From: Rubrivivax sp.
GTDB taxonomy: Bacteria > Pseudomonadota > Gammaproteobacteria > Burkholderiales > Burkholderiaceae_C
Assembly (NCBI GenBank): GCA_018780805.1
Contig: JADMJD010000030.1
Span: forward strand, 12,940-76,939
Direction: 5' to 3'
DNA length: 64,000 bases
Position numbers and translations under genes: made by a program. The notes under the pieces are model-generated. The model was not told where the DNA came from and made no database searches. It saw only the letters and a list, made by a program, of their open reading frames with translations. Positions 18,852 to 28,761 of the stretch are shown here, one piece after another. The first letter of the stretch is position 1. The number at the start of each line of letters is the position of its first letter.

Positions 18852-21821
18852 ATGAACACACGATCGCTGCCCGGCGTGGATCTCCCTCCACGCCGGTTGT
18901 TGTCCGCCCTGATGCTGGCCGCTGTGCTGAGCGCCTGTGGTGGTGGGGGTGGCCAGGGGTCGGAGCCTGTCGTCGTGACACCTGCGCCAACACCCGTTCC
19001 GGCGCCCGCTCCGCCGCCGCCCGCTCCGCCGCCACCCGTGGGCGGCAGCCCGGTCGAGCCCGTTCTGGAAACCCCCGCACCCGCGCCCGCGCCTGCGCTG
19101 CCGACACCGGGTGCGCCACCGGCCGCCCCGGTGCCACCGCCCTTGATGCAACTGCCCACGGGTGTGGACCTCAGCCGGCCCGGCGTGGCCGTGCGCCCCA
19201 CGGCGGCCAGTGCATCGAGCTCGATCAACGCCGGCAGCGATGCCGCCAAGGCCGTCGATGGCAGCCTGGGCACCCGCTGGGAGAGCGCGCACAGCGACGC
19301 GCAGTCCATCCAGTTCGACTTCGGCGCCAAGACGCACCTGGGCGCGATGAAGCTGGTCTGGGAGGCGGCCTATGGCAAGGAGTACGCCATCGAGTTCTCC
19401 GACGACGGCAGCACCTGGTACCAGGCGCGCTACGTCACCGGCGCCAAGGGCGGCACGGAAGAGTTCTTCAACCTGCGTGCCCATGTGCGTCACGTCCGCA
19501 TCCGTGGCGTGGCGCGGGCCACGCAATACGGCTATTCGCTCTTCGAGGTGGAGTTCAAGTCGCCCGGCAGCGACAACACCTCGGCGCTGATGGCCACCTC
19601 GGCCGAACCTTTCCCCGCCGACGGCGCGGCGCTGGCGCTGGCGCCCACGGCCCGTGCACCGCTGGAGATGGTGCAGTTCACACTGCCGGATGGCCGCCTG
19701 GTCACGCGCTTCGGCATGGTCGGCCGCTCGCGCCATGCCCGTGAGCGCGGCGAGGAGTGGAACGAGATCGGCCACGGGCCGAACGACACCGTCGATGCGG
19801 CCGGTCGGCCTGTCGACAAGGGCCCGGGCGCGCACCTGAACTTTGTCGCCAACTACTTCAAGAACCGCACCTGGGGCGTGGAGTTCATCGACGACAGCCA
19901 GGTGCCCGGCGTGACACGGCCCAAGCTCATCGTCAACCAGTACTACCTGCAGGCCCAGAAGGGCGGCGGCCACGCCTTTGTGCGCCGCTTCGACAGCGTC
20001 GGCGTCACCGGCTTCGGCTGGATGACGCCGGGCACCCTGCTCGACAACAGCACCTACAGCGATCCGGGCACCGCCTGCCCCGTGGTGCCCAAGCCGCCCG
20101 AAGGCGCGCTGCGCCGGCCCACCAGCGGCTTCGCCAACGTGGTGGGTGCCAACGACGGCTGCAGCGTGGTGCTGGACCAGTACCCGTCGCACTCCGCCCT
20201 CGCGCCAGACGCTAACGGCGTGCTGCTGCCCAATGGTGTGAACGTGCCTGCGCGCGCGCTGAAAGCAGGCGATGTGCTCGAGTTCACCGGCTCGTTCTTC
20301 TCCAGCCCCGAGGCCATGCGCGCGGTCGGGGACGACGGCGCCTTCCGCTACTACACCAACGAACTGACCTATGTCGTCGGCGCCGGCTTGAAGCCCTGGT
20401 ACGGCGTGCAGCCGCGCCTGATGAACGCGCCCTTGCCCAACGAGACCCTGGCCGGTGGCATCGGCTCGGTGTCCTACGACTACGCCGACAACGCGCAGTT
20501 CATTTTCCAGCAGCCGTTCAACCACATCGGCATCCAGAACATGCAGCGTTTTGTCGAGGGCCGGCGTCTGATCCACACCCACATGTGGACCGGGCAGCAC
20601 ACCGAGGCCGGCAACGACCGCTACGACGCCGCGGTGGGCCTGCAGGGCCCGCGGTTCAACCAGCCGAGCTGTTTCGGTTGCCACGTGAACAATGGCCGTG
20701 GCGTGGCGCCGGCCTTCATCAACCAGCGGCTGGACACGATGTCCGTGCACGCTGCGGCCGTGGGCGCCGGCGGTGAGCAGGTGCCGCACCCGGCCTACGG
20801 CGCGACCGTGCAGATGAACGCACGTTCGCTCACCACCGGCCAGCTGCAGGACTGGGGCAACAGTGTCCGCGTGGCCGGCTTCGAGACACGGTCCGTGCAG
20901 CTGGCCGACGGCACCGCGGTGGAACTGAGCAAGCCGCTGCTCAGTTTCGACGGGCCCCGGCCCGAGCTGTTTTCGCTGCGCAGCGCGCAGCCGATGGTTG
21001 GCATGGGTCTGCTCGAGGCGGTCGCCGACGCGGAGATCCTCTCGCGGGTGCGCACCAGCCCCGATGCCGACGGCGTGCTGGGCAGCGCCAACTATGCCTA
21101 CGACCCCGAGACGCGCGAAGTGAAGCTCGGGCGGTACGGCTGGAAGGCCGCCAAGGCGAGTCTGCGCCACCAGGCCGCATCGGCCGCGCTGTTCGACATG
21201 GGGGTGACCTCACCGCTGTACCCCTCGCGCGATTGCCAGGCGGGCCCGGCGGCCTGTGCCGCGGGCGCGCCGGCGCGCGGCCTCAGCGAAGAAGAGCTCA
21301 CGCTGATCACGCGCTACCTGCGCCTGCTGGCCGTGCCGGCACAGCGCAGCGTGCCCAGCGGCTTCCCCAAGGGCGTGGCGCCGCTGCCGTACCTGGACGT
21401 GAACGCGGCGCAGGTGGCGCAGGGCGCTCGCCTGTTTGAGAGCACAGGCTGCGCCGCCTGCCACACCAGCTCGATGGGCACCGGTGGTCTGTCGGAGATG
21501 GACGAGGCCCGCAACCAGCTGATCAAGCCCTACACCAACCTGCTGCTGCACGACATGGGCCCGGGCCTGGCGGACGGGCTGGTGGAAGGCCAGGCCAGCG
21601 GCAGCATGTGGCGCACACCGCCGCTGTGGGGCATCGGCTACACCGAGTTGCTGGCGGCCAGTGCCGGCGTACCCGTGGGCTATCTGCACGACAGCCGCGC
21701 GCGCTCGCTCACCGAAGCCATCTTGTGGCACGACGGTGAAGCGGCGGCGAGCCGCCGGCGCTTCGAGGCACTGCCCAAGGCGGATCGCGACGCGCTGCTG
21801 GCCTTCCTGCGTTCGTTGTGA
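18852..21821 (+). CDS. Large di-haem cytochrome-c lipoprotein with discoidin-like domain
   Basis: A 989-residue exported lipoprotein. The signal region ends in LMLAAVLSACGGGG (lipobox Cys), followed by a long Pro/Ala linker to about residue 105. Residues about 118-240 look like an F5/8 type C (discoidin) domain (ASSSINAGSDAAKAVDGSLGTRW, IQFDFGAKTHLGAMKLVWE, YSLFEVEFKS). The C-terminal half is a di-haem oxidoreductase (DHOR, formerly DUF1111) with two CxxCH sites: CFGCH at residue 607 and CAACH at residue 867. DHOR proteins resemble di-haem peroxidases and often serve in extracellular oxidation. The next gene overlaps the stop. A carbohydrate-binding module in front of a DHOR suggests action on a polysaccharide surface, which is inference. 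Confidence 0.85.
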   Translation: MNTRSLPGVDLPPRRLLSALMLAAVLSACGGGGGQGSEPVVVTPAPTPVPAPAPPPPAPPPPVGGSPVEPVLETPAPAPAPALPTPGAPPAAPVPPPLMQLPTGVDLSRPGVAVRPTAASASSSINAGSDAAKAVDGSLGTRWESAHSDAQSIQFDFGAKTHLGAMKLVWEAAYGKEYAIEFSDDGSTWYQARYVTGAKGGTEEFFNLRAHVRHVRIRGVARATQYGYSLFEVEFKSPGSDNTSALMATSAEPFPADGAALALAPTARAPLEMVQFTLPDGRLVTRFGMVGRSRHARERGEEWNEIGHGPNDTVDAAGRPVDKGPGAHLNFVANYFKNRTWGVEFIDDSQVPGVTRPKLIVNQYYLQAQKGGGHAFVRRFDSVGVTGFGWMTPGTLLDNSTYSDPGTACPVVPKPPEGALRRPTSGFANVVGANDGCSVVLDQYPSHSALAPDANGVLLPNGVNVPARALKAGDVLEFTGSFFSSPEAMRAVGDDGAFRYYTNELTYVVGAGLKPWYGVQPRLMNAPLPNETLAGGIGSVSYDYADNAQFIFQQPFNHIGIQNMQRFVEGRRLIHTHMWTGQHTEAGNDRYDAAVGLQGPRFNQPSCFGCHVNNGRGVAPAFINQRLDTMSVHAAAVGAGGEQVPHPAYGATVQMNARSLTTGQLQDWGNSVRVAGFETRSVQLADGTAVELSKPLLSFDGPRPELFSLRSAQPMVGMGLLEAVADAEILSRVRTSPDADGVLGSANYAYDPETREVKLGRYGWKAAKASLRHQAASAALFDMGVTSPLYPSRDCQAGPAACAAGAPARGLSEEELTLITRYLRLLAVPAQRSVPSGFPKGVAPLPYLDVNAAQVAQGARLFESTGCAACHTSSMGTGGLSEMDEARNQLIKPYTNLLLHDMGPGLADGLVEGQASGSMWRTPPLWGIGYTELLAASAGVPVGYLHDSRARSLTEAILWHDGEAAASRRRFEALPKADRDALLAFLRSL

Positions 21822-22783
21822 AGACGCACATGACGCCCGATCAACCATCCGAGCCCGTGCATCCCGACCGCCGCCGGCTGCTGGTGCTGGCGGCGGCCGG
21901 CGCCGCCGTGGCCGCTTGCGGCGGTGGTGGTGCACCGACGCCACCGCCACTGGCTCCCGCGCCAGTCCCCGCTCCGCCAGACCCCACGGCGCCGGGCCCG
22001 ACCAAGAGCGCCAAACGTGGCATCGCCTACGACCTGGTCTCGGACGCCGACCAGGCGGCGTTGGCGCCCGGGGTCAGCTGGTGGTACGACTGGAGCGCCC
22101 AGGTGCACGGTGGCGACACCGCCGCCTTGCGTGCGCGCCATGGCATGGACTTTGTGCCCATGCTCTGGAACGACAACTTCGACGATGCGCAGATCCGCCA
22201 GCTGCTGCTGGCCGACCCGTTGATCCGCCATCTGCTGGTGCTCAACGAACCCAACCTGGTGGACCAGGCCAACATGAGTCCGGCCGCCGCCGCCGCAGTC
22301 TGGCCCCGCTTCGAGGCCCTGGCCAGCGCCACCGGCGTGCAGATCGTCGGGCCGCAGATGACCTGGGGCACCATGCCGGGTTACCAGGACCCCATCGTCT
22401 GGCTGGATGCCTTCTACGCGGCCTATCGCGGCGCCAACGGCGGCCGCGATCCGCGCATCGACTGCCTGGGCTTTCACTGGTACGACTACGGCCTGGCCGC
22501 GCAGCTGGATCGCCTGGCCCCGTACGGCAAGCCGTTCTGGGTGACCGAGTTCGCCAACTGGCATGTCGGTGATGGTGCGGCGCAGATTGACACGGTGGCC
22601 AAACAACTGGCGCAGATGCGCGAGCTGGTGGCCCTGTGCGAGGCGCGGGCCGATGTATTGCGCTACGCCTGGTTCACCGGGCGCTGGCAACCGGATCCGC
22701 ACTTCACCAGCCTGTTGCAGGGTCCGGGCGAACTTTCGGAGCTGGGGCGGGCTTATCTCGAACTGCCTGCTCGCGCTGCTTGA
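21818..22783 (+). CDS. Asl1-like glycoside hydrolase, exported lipoprotein
   Basis: About 321 residues. The N-terminus has a twin-arginine-like run (DRRRLLVLAAAGAAVAAC) ending in a lipobox Cys and then a Pro-rich linker. The rest resembles the Glyco_hydro_cc/Asl1 family (PF11790, related to GH128 beta-1,3-glucanases): KRGIAYDL, WWYDWSAQ, FVPMLWND, LLVLNEPNLVDQANMSP (putative acid/base Glu), LGFHWYDYG and PFWVTEFANW (putative nucleophile Glu), KQLAQMRE, LRYAWFTGRW. The GTG start overlaps the stop of the di-haem lipoprotein gene, implying coupling; an ATG 12 bp later is the alternative. Paired with the preceding carbohydrate-binding oxidase-like protein it suggests a glucan-active surface pair. 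Confidence 0.82.
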   Translation: MKTHMTPDQPSEPVHPDRRRLLVLAAAGAAVAACGGGGAPTPPPLAPAPVPAPPDPTAPGPTKSAKRGIAYDLVSDADQAALAPGVSWWYDWSAQVHGGDTAALRARHGMDFVPMLWNDNFDDAQIRQLLLADPLIRHLLVLNEPNLVDQANMSPAAAAAVWPRFEALASATGVQIVGPQMTWGTMPGYQDPIVWLDAFYAAYRGANGGRDPRIDCLGFHWYDYGLAAQLDRLAPYGKPFWVTEFANWHVGDGAAQIDTVAKQLAQMRELVALCEARADVLRYAWFTGRWQPDPHFTSLLQGPGELSELGRAYLELPARAA

Positions 22784-23733
22784 AGGCCTTCAGGTTCAGA
22801 AGCTCTTCCTGGGCTCGATTGCAGGCTGTCGGCGTGTCCCCACCGGAGCTGTTCCGGCGCAGCGGCTTGCCGTGGGCGGGCGCCAGCCAGGGCCTGACCC
22901 TCAACCCGGCGCAGTGGTTCGCCCTCTGGCGCACGATGGCCAGCATGGGCGTCGACCCGGGCATCGCGTTCAGTCTTGCGGCCGACGAATTGGCCGCTCC
23001 GCAGCCCCTGGGCCTGGTCTTGCAACATGCACGCAGCCTGGGGGACGCGCTGGCGCGCATCCAGCGTTATCTGCATGCCTGCACACCTGCCACGATGGTG
23101 ATGCAGGTGGTCGCCGAGGAGTGCTTGATCAGCTTTGTTTGGCCGCCCTCTCATGACGCCGTGCCGGCGCTGCTGCTCGACGCCACGCTCGGCGCGATGG
23201 CCGAGGTAGGGCGCCGCGGGGTCGGCCCGGCCTTCGCCCCTGCACGCGTGGAGCTGTGCCGCCGCGCCGCGCATGGCGACTGCCACGTCGCGTTTTTCCA
23301 GGGCCCGGTGGCATTCGGTGCCACGCGCGATGCCATCGTGTTTCGCAGCGAGCAACTGAGCCTGCCGTTCCAGACCTACCAGGCGGGCCTCTCTGCCTTG
23401 CTGCCGACGCCGAGCGCAGCCGAGCAGGCCCAGTGGGTGTTGGCGCGGCTGCTCAGCGGGTGCCGGCCCGACATCGCCCAGGTCGCCCACGAGCTGGGCG
23501 TCAGCAGACGCACCCTTCAAAGGCGAATCACCGATGAAGGCCAGACCTTCCGTGGTCTGCTCACCGGGACCCGCCAGGGCCTGGCCCGTGGGTACCTCGC
23601 GCAGCGCTGCCTGGGGCTGGACGAGGTGGCCTTCCTGCTGGGCTTCGAAGACGGCAACTCGTTCTTCCGCGCCTTCAGGCGTTGGGAAGGGCAGACGCCC
23701 GGGGCGTGGCGCGCCGACGCCGTGAGGCCTTGA
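22780..23733 (+). CDS. AraC-family regulator with Arabinose_bd-like N-terminal domain
   Basis: About 317 residues. The C-terminal AraC HTH pair is clear (IAQVAHELGVSRRTLQRRI, then GLDEVAFLLGFEDGNSFFRA, FRRWEGQTPGAWR). The N-terminal part matches the PF12625 type seen in OruR/ToxT-like regulators (GVSPPELFRRSGL, LTLNPAQWFALWR, LGLVLQHARSLGDALARIQRYL, DAVPALLLDATLGAM). No ATG suits the domain start. A TTG overlapping the stop of the glycosidase gene is chosen because homology-like sequence begins right after it; GTG at 22834 is the alternative. It probably controls the upstream genes. Inducer unknown. Confidence 0.8.
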   Translation: MKAFRFRSSSWARLQAVGVSPPELFRRSGLPWAGASQGLTLNPAQWFALWRTMASMGVDPGIAFSLAADELAAPQPLGLVLQHARSLGDALARIQRYLHACTPATMVMQVVAEECLISFVWPPSHDAVPALLLDATLGAMAEVGRRGVGPAFAPARVELCRRAAHGDCHVAFFQGPVAFGATRDAIVFRSEQLSLPFQTYQAGLSALLPTPSAAEQAQWVLARLLSGCRPDIAQVAHELGVSRRTLQRRITDEGQTFRGLLTGTRQGLARGYLAQRCLGLDEVAFLLGFEDGNSFFRAFRRWEGQTPGAWRADAVRP

Positions 23734-23907
23734 ACCGCAGCCCACACGGCTGAAGCGTTCCTGCGTCGGTCGGAGGGCCGTGTCGGCAAAAGGTCGGGGT
23801 CTGGATGGGGACCTGCAGGCGATGCCGGGCGCGGGGCCGGCCGGCACGATGAGCCTGTCGAAATCGAGCACGCCCACACCGGGGTGCGACACCCGAAGGA
23901 GATCCCG

Positions 23908-24927
23908 ATGAACCCCACCGAGCCTGCGCCGGCCCTGTCGACGACGCGCCGTCGTGTGCTGGTTGGCGGCGCTGCGGCAGCGGCGTCCCTCGGCCTGCCG
24001 TTGACGGCCTGGGGCGATGCCAGGCCCCGCATGCGACCCACGGCCCCGACCACCACCACGACCACCACGTCCACCACCACGACCCACCCTGAAAGGCAAA
24101 CCATGAGCACCTTCACCACCCGCGACGGCACCCAGCTCTACTACAAGGACTGGGGCACCGGCCCCGTCATCAGCTTCAGCCACGGCTGGCCGCTGAACAG
24201 CGACGCCTGGGAGTCGCAGATGTTCCACCTGGCGTCCAACGGCTTCCGCTGCATCGCGCACGACCGCCGTGGCCATGGCCGCTCCAGCCAGCCCTGGAAC
24301 GGCAACGACATGGACACCTACGCCGACGACCTGAACGAGCTGTTCACCGCGCTGGACGTGAAGAACGTGATGATGGTGGGCCACTCCACCGGCGGTGGCG
24401 AGGTGGCGCGTTACCTCGGCCGCCACGGCAGCGCACGTGTGTCCAAGGCCGTGCTGATGGGCGCCGTGACGCCCATCATGCTGAAGAGCCCCAACAACCC
24501 CCAGGGCCTGCCGATGGAAGTGTTCGACGGCTTCCGCCAGGCCTACCTGGCCGACCGCGCGCAGTTCTTCCTCGACATCGCCAGCGGCCCGTTCTTCAAC
24601 TTCAACCGACCGGGCGCCAAGGTGTCGCAGGGCATGATCCAGTCCTGGGTGTCGCAGGGCCTGATGACGGGCCACAAAAACGCCTACGACTGCATCAAGG
24701 CCTTCTCGGAAACCGACTTCACCGAAGACCTGAAGAAGATCGACGTGCCCACGCTGATCATCCATGGCGACGATGACCAGATCGTGCCGATCGCCGGTTC
24801 GGCGCTGCTGGCGGCCAAGCTGGTGCGCAAGGCCGAGCTGAAGGTCTACCCGGGTGGCTCGCACTCGCTGGGCGACACCTCGCGCGAGCGCTTCAACGCC
24901 GACCTGCTGGCCTTCGCCCGCGCCTGA
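23908..24927 (+). CDS. Tat-exported alpha/beta hydrolase, non-haem chloroperoxidase-like
   Basis: 339 residues. The ATG start has AAGGAG eight bases upstream and opens a twin-arginine signal ([20 protein letters not shown]). A low-complexity Thr-rich linker (residues about 50-62) leads to a typical cofactor-free haloperoxidase/esterase: [51 protein letters not shown], nucleophile elbow [12 protein letters not shown], acid in HGDDDQIVP, and His in GGSHSLGD. Homologues are usually about 275 residues and cytosolic and begin at the [12 protein letters not shown] equivalent, so here an export leader has been added. The STAND regulator gene overlaps its stop by one base. Confidence 0.9.
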   Translation: MNPTEPAPALSTTRRRVLVGGAAAAASLGLPLTAWGDARPRMRPTAPTTTTTTTSTTTTHPERQTMSTFTTRDGTQLYYKDWGTGPVISFSHGWPLNSDAWESQMFHLASNGFRCIAHDRRGHGRSSQPWNGNDMDTYADDLNELFTALDVKNVMMVGHSTGGGEVARYLGRHGSARVSKAVLMGAVTPIMLKSPNNPQGLPMEVFDGFRQAYLADRAQFFLDIASGPFFNFNRPGAKVSQGMIQSWVSQGLMTGHKNAYDCIKAFSETDFTEDLKKIDVPTLIIHGDDDQIVPIAGSALLAAKLVRKAELKVYPGGSHSLGDTSRERFNADLLAFARA

Positions 24928-27836
24928 TGGCGGCGGGCAGCTCGTCAGGCCGAGACGGATCCGTCTTCCGTTTCGGTGGGTTCGAGCTCCGCGCGGTGCA
25001 GCGAAGCCTGCGCTGCGAAGGTCAGCCCGTCCACCTGGGCAGCCGGGCCTTCGATCTGCTGGTGGCGCTGTGCCGCCGCCCGGGCCAGGTGGTCTCCAAC
25101 CGCGAGCTGCTGGCGGCGGCCTGGCCGAACCGGGTGGTGGACGAGGGCAGCGTGCGCGTGCACATTGCCAGCCTGCGCAAGACCCTGGGCGACGGCATCG
25201 GCGAGCGGCGCTACATCAGCAACGTGCCCATGCGCGGCTATTGCCTGGTGGTGCCGGTCGAGACGGTCAGCGAGGCGGCGGCCAGCTCACCCGCGGACGA
25301 AGGGCCTGATGCGCCGCCCGCGGAGCGCCGCGTCGCGCCGGCAGCGGGCCCGAGCTGGCGCCTGCCGGCGGGCGCCGGCCTCGTGGGACGCGACCGCGAG
25401 GCCGCCCTCCTGCTGCAGGACCTGCACCAACACCCTTGCGTGACGCTGGTGGGTGCTGGCGGCATCGGCAAGACCAGTGTCGCGCTGCCCGTGGCGCGGC
25501 GTTTCGCCGAAACGCAGGGTGCCGAGCTCGTGCTGGTCGAGCTGGCCGCCTTGAGCAAGGGCAGCAAGGGCGAAGGGGTGCCCATGGCCATCGCATCGGC
25601 CTTGGGCGTGGTGGTGACCGACCAGCAGCCCTTGCCGGCCATCACGCGGCAGCTGGTCGCCACGCGGCGTGTGCTGCTGGTGTTGGACAACTGCGAGCAT
25701 GTGATCGACGGCGTGGCCATCGCGGCCGAGCACATCCTGTCCCAGACGACGGGCCTGCACATCCTGGCCACCAGCCGCGAGTCTCTGCGCATCCAGGGCG
25801 AGTGGGTGCGGCGCCTGGAGCCGCTGCCCGTGCCACCGCTGGCCAGCCCAGGCAGCCGGTGCAGCCTGGAGGAGGCGCGGGGTTACGCCTCGGTGCGGCT
25901 GTTCCTCGACCGGGCGGGCGCCGCGGCGGGCGGCTTCGAGCTGGCTGACGATGAGGTGTCGCTGCTGTGCCAGTTGTGCCGACGCCTGGACGGCATTCCG
26001 CTGGCCATCGAGCTCGCGGCCGGGGCCGTCGACGCCGTCGGGCTGCGTGGCCTGGTCGAGCGCTTGGGCAGCCGGCTGGGCAGCCGCCTGGTGCTGGTGG
26101 GGCGTGGCCGTCGCACCGCGTTGCCGCGCCACCAGACCCTGCGTGCCACGCTGGACTGGAGCCACAGCCTGTTGCCCGAGGCCGAGCAGGCGCTGCTGGC
26201 CCGGCTGTCGATCTTCCGCGGCGTGTTCACGCATGCGGCCGCGCTGGCGGTCTTCGATCGGCCGCCCGAGGTGCTGGACGAAGGCCTTGCGGGCCTGGTG
26301 GCCAAGTCGCTGGTGGTCAGCGAGAAGAGCGGGAGCGAGCGGGTCTACCGTCTCCTGGAGACCACGCGCGAGTACGCCGCCGAACGCCTGGTGGCCAGCG
26401 GCGAGCTTGATGCCGTGGCCTTGCTGCACGCAAATTTCCTGCTGCAGTTGCTGCGCGCGGCGCAGCCGGGACGCGAAGAAACACCCGCAGCGCAGCGTGG
26501 CGTCTCGACGCTGCGCTGGATCGACGATCTGCGCGAGGCCGTGTCATGGGCCACGGGCAGCGACCACACGCGTGGGCTCAGCGTGTCGCTGGTGGCGGGG
26601 TCGGCGCCGCTGTGGTTTGCTCATTCGCTGCTGGCGGAGTACCGGCTACTGGCCGAAGCGGCACTGGCCACCCTCACCGCCAGCCCGCCGGCCAGCCCAC
26701 CGGCCAGCGTCAACGCCGAGGACGAGATGCGCCTCAGCGAGGCCTTGGGCCACGCGCTCTGGCACACCCATGGCGGGGGGGCCGCCATGAACGCGGCCTT
26801 CCACCGCGGCCTGGTGCTGGCCGAGCGGCTGCAGGCCACGGCCTACCGCCTGCGGTGCCGCTGGGGGCTTTGGCTGGTGTGCAACGCCGAAGGCGACCAC
26901 GCCGGCTCGCTCCGCCTGGCCGAGCAGTTCGGCGACATCGCCGCGGCCAGCGACGACGCAGGCGTGCACCTGGCACACGAACGCATGATGGCGCTGGGCT
27001 GCCACTTCCAAGGCGACCAGGCGCAGGCACGCCGATACGCGCAGCGCGTGCTGCAAGGGGTGCCGACACGTGCTGCCGTGGCGCCGCGCGGCGATGCCCA
27101 GTTCGACCCCCGCGTGGCCGGTCTCACGGTGATGGCGCGTGTGCTCTGGCTGCAGGGCCTGCCATGGCAGGCCCTGCGCCATGCTGAAGAAGCGGTGAAC
27201 GAGGCGCTGGCGATCGACCACGGCCTGTCGCTGTGTTTCGCCATCGCCATCGGCGCCGCACCCGTTGCCTTCTGGTGTGGCGGCCACGAACGTGCGCGCG
27301 CCTGGTCCGGCCTGCTGAAGCAGCGTGCTGACGAACGGGCCTTCCACTACTGGCAGGCCTTTGGCGATGGCTACCAGCGTGTGCTCGGGCTCCAGCCGGG
27401 CGACGCACTGCCGGCACTGGCCTTGGTGGGCCTGGCGCCGGTCGTGCCGCTGCGCGAGACCTTGAGCACCTTCCACCCCGGCTTTCTGGATGACGACCTG
27501 GCCGCGCGTGCCGAGCAGGGCATCGCGGGCTGGTGTGCGCCGGAGCTGTTGCGCCTGGTCGGCGAGCGTCAACGGCGCAGCCAGGCCCCGGCTTTGGCAG
27601 CGGCCACGTTTCGCCGCGGACTGGCGCTCGCACGGCAGCAGCATGCGCTGGCCTGGGAGCTGCGGTGTGCGACCAGCCTGGCGCAGATGAGCCTGGATCA
27701 AACAAGCCTGGCGCGGGGGCGCCGCGCCGAGGCCCACGCCAGCCTGCACGCGGTGTTGGCCCAGTTCACCGAAGGGCATGACACGCAGGACCTGCGCCGC
27801 GCCGGCGCAGTGCTCGAGCAACTGGCACGCCCCTGA
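24927..27836 (+). CDS. Winged-helix/STAND-ATPase transcriptional regulator (copy 3)
   Basis: A 969-residue regulator of the same architecture as the pair at 9041-13876 but more distant. The winged helix (VFRFGGFELRAVQRSLRCEG, RAFDLLVALCRRPGQVVSNR, GERRYISNVPMRGYCL) is followed by a STAND ATPase (Walker A GAGGIGKTSVAL, Walker [45 protein letters not shown]). A long helical C-terminus carries only weak TPR character. Its ATG overlaps the hydrolase stop (TGATG), so it is coupled to the hydrolase gene and probably regulates it. Ligand unknown. Confidence 0.88.
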   Translation: MAAGSSSGRDGSVFRFGGFELRAVQRSLRCEGQPVHLGSRAFDLLVALCRRPGQVVSNRELLAAAWPNRVVDEGSVRVHIASLRKTLGDGIGERRYISNVPMRGYCLVVPVETVSEAAASSPADEGPDAPPAERRVAPAAGPSWRLPAGAGLVGRDREAALLLQDLHQHPCVTLVGAGGIGKTSVALPVARRFAETQGAELVLVELAALSKGSKGEGVPMAIASALGVVVTDQQPLPAITRQLVATRRVLLVLDNCEHVIDGVAIAAEHILSQTTGLHILATSRESLRIQGEWVRRLEPLPVPPLASPGSRCSLEEARGYASVRLFLDRAGAAAGGFELADDEVSLLCQLCRRLDGIPLAIELAAGAVDAVGLRGLVERLGSRLGSRLVLVGRGRRTALPRHQTLRATLDWSHSLLPEAEQALLARLSIFRGVFTHAAALAVFDRPPEVLDEGLAGLVAKSLVVSEKSGSERVYRLLETTREYAAERLVASGELDAVALLHANFLLQLLRAAQPGREETPAAQRGVSTLRWIDDLREAVSWATGSDHTRGLSVSLVAGSAPLWFAHSLLAEYRLLAEAALATLTASPPASPPASVNAEDEMRLSEALGHALWHTHGGGAAMNAAFHRGLVLAERLQATAYRLRCRWGLWLVCNAEGDHAGSLRLAEQFGDIAAASDDAGVHLAHERMMALGCHFQGDQAQARRYAQRVLQGVPTRAAVAPRGDAQFDPRVAGLTVMARVLWLQGLPWQALRHAEEAVNEALAIDHGLSLCFAIAIGAAPVAFWCGGHERARAWSGLLKQRADERAFHYWQAFGDGYQRVLGLQPGDALPALALVGLAPVVPLRETLSTFHPGFLDDDLAARAEQGIAGWCAPELLRLVGERQRRSQAPALAAATFRRGLALARQQHALAWELRCATSLAQMSLDQTSLARGRRAEAHASLHAVLAQFTEGHDTQDLRRAGAVLEQLARP

Positions 27837-28015
27837 CGCGGCCGCGCGCCGCTGCGCGCCTTCACTCGACGCACCACAGCGCCCCACACCGCACCACAGC
27901 ACATCACGCGCCTTGCCAAGGCTTGACAAGCCCTCACTGGCTGTTCGGGGCCGACGGCGACACCATGCAGCCATGCCCTGGACGGTGGTCGTCCGGGGCC
28001 CCGCAAGGAGTAGCC

Positions 28016-28654
28016 ATGAACCCCGATCAAAACTGCCAGACGCTGCGCGTGGGCATCGTGCACAACGACGCCATCGTGGCCTTCGGCCTGCGCGCCATGC
28101 TGGAAACACAGCCCGACCTGGACATCCACCCGGCTGCCAAGGCAGCCAGCCTGCCCGGTGGTTGCGCCCTGGTCGTCTGCGATTTCGACACCGGCCTGGC
28201 GCTGGCGCAGGCCGCGCGCCGGGCCGCCGGCATGCTGTTCGGCGGCGCATCGCCGCGCATCCTGGTCTTCACGTCCAGCTTCAGTGAACAGGGCATCTGT
28301 CGGGCGCTGTCGCTCGGCGTTCACGGCTGCCTGCTGTCGGACGCATCGATGGACGAGGTCGTGCGCGGCGTGCGCACGGTCGCCAGGGGGCAGCGCTTCC
28401 TGAGCGCGGCGGTGGCCGACCGGGTGGCCGAAAGTTTTGTCTACGCGCCGCTGACACCGCGCGAGTCCGACGTGCTGGGTGGCCTGGGCGCCGGGCAGTG
28501 CAACAAGGCCATCGCACGCCACCTGGGCATCTCGGTGGGCACGGTGAAGGCGCATGTGAGCGCCCTCATGGACAAGATGAACGCCGGCAGCCGCACCCGT
28601 GTGGTCAGTGTGGCGGCGCAGCGTGGTCTGCTCGACGCCACGCGCCCGGCCTGA
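28016..28654 (+). CDS. LuxR/NarL-type regulator with degenerate receiver domain
   Basis: 212 residues. The ATG is chosen because AAGGAG lies eight bases upstream. The receiver-like half keeps beta-3 Asp (LVVCDFDTGLAL) and beta-4 Thr (ILVFTSSFSE) but has HND in place of the acidic pair (RVGIVHNDAIVAFGL) and SD in place of the beta-5 Lys (GCLLSDAS). The LuxR HTH is intact (LTPRESDVLGGLGAGQCNKA, GTVKAHVSALMDKMNAGSRT). It is the first of two adjacent paralogues and follows the STAND regulator by about 180 bp. The same pairing with STAND regulators occurs at 7805-13876. Confidence 0.85.
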   Translation: MNPDQNCQTLRVGIVHNDAIVAFGLRAMLETQPDLDIHPAAKAASLPGGCALVVCDFDTGLALAQAARRAAGMLFGGASPRILVFTSSFSEQGICRALSLGVHGCLLSDASMDEVVRGVRTVARGQRFLSAAVADRVAESFVYAPLTPRESDVLGGLGAGQCNKAIARHLGISVGTVKAHVSALMDKMNAGSRTRVVSVAAQRGLLDATRPA

Positions 28655-28761
28655 CAAGGCTTCACAAGGCTTAACTCGCCATCGGGCACCGCGCCAGCCA
28701 GCATGGCGCCATGCACTGCGGCCTTGGCAGCGGTGCCCACAGCCACCCCGGGAGACCCCGA

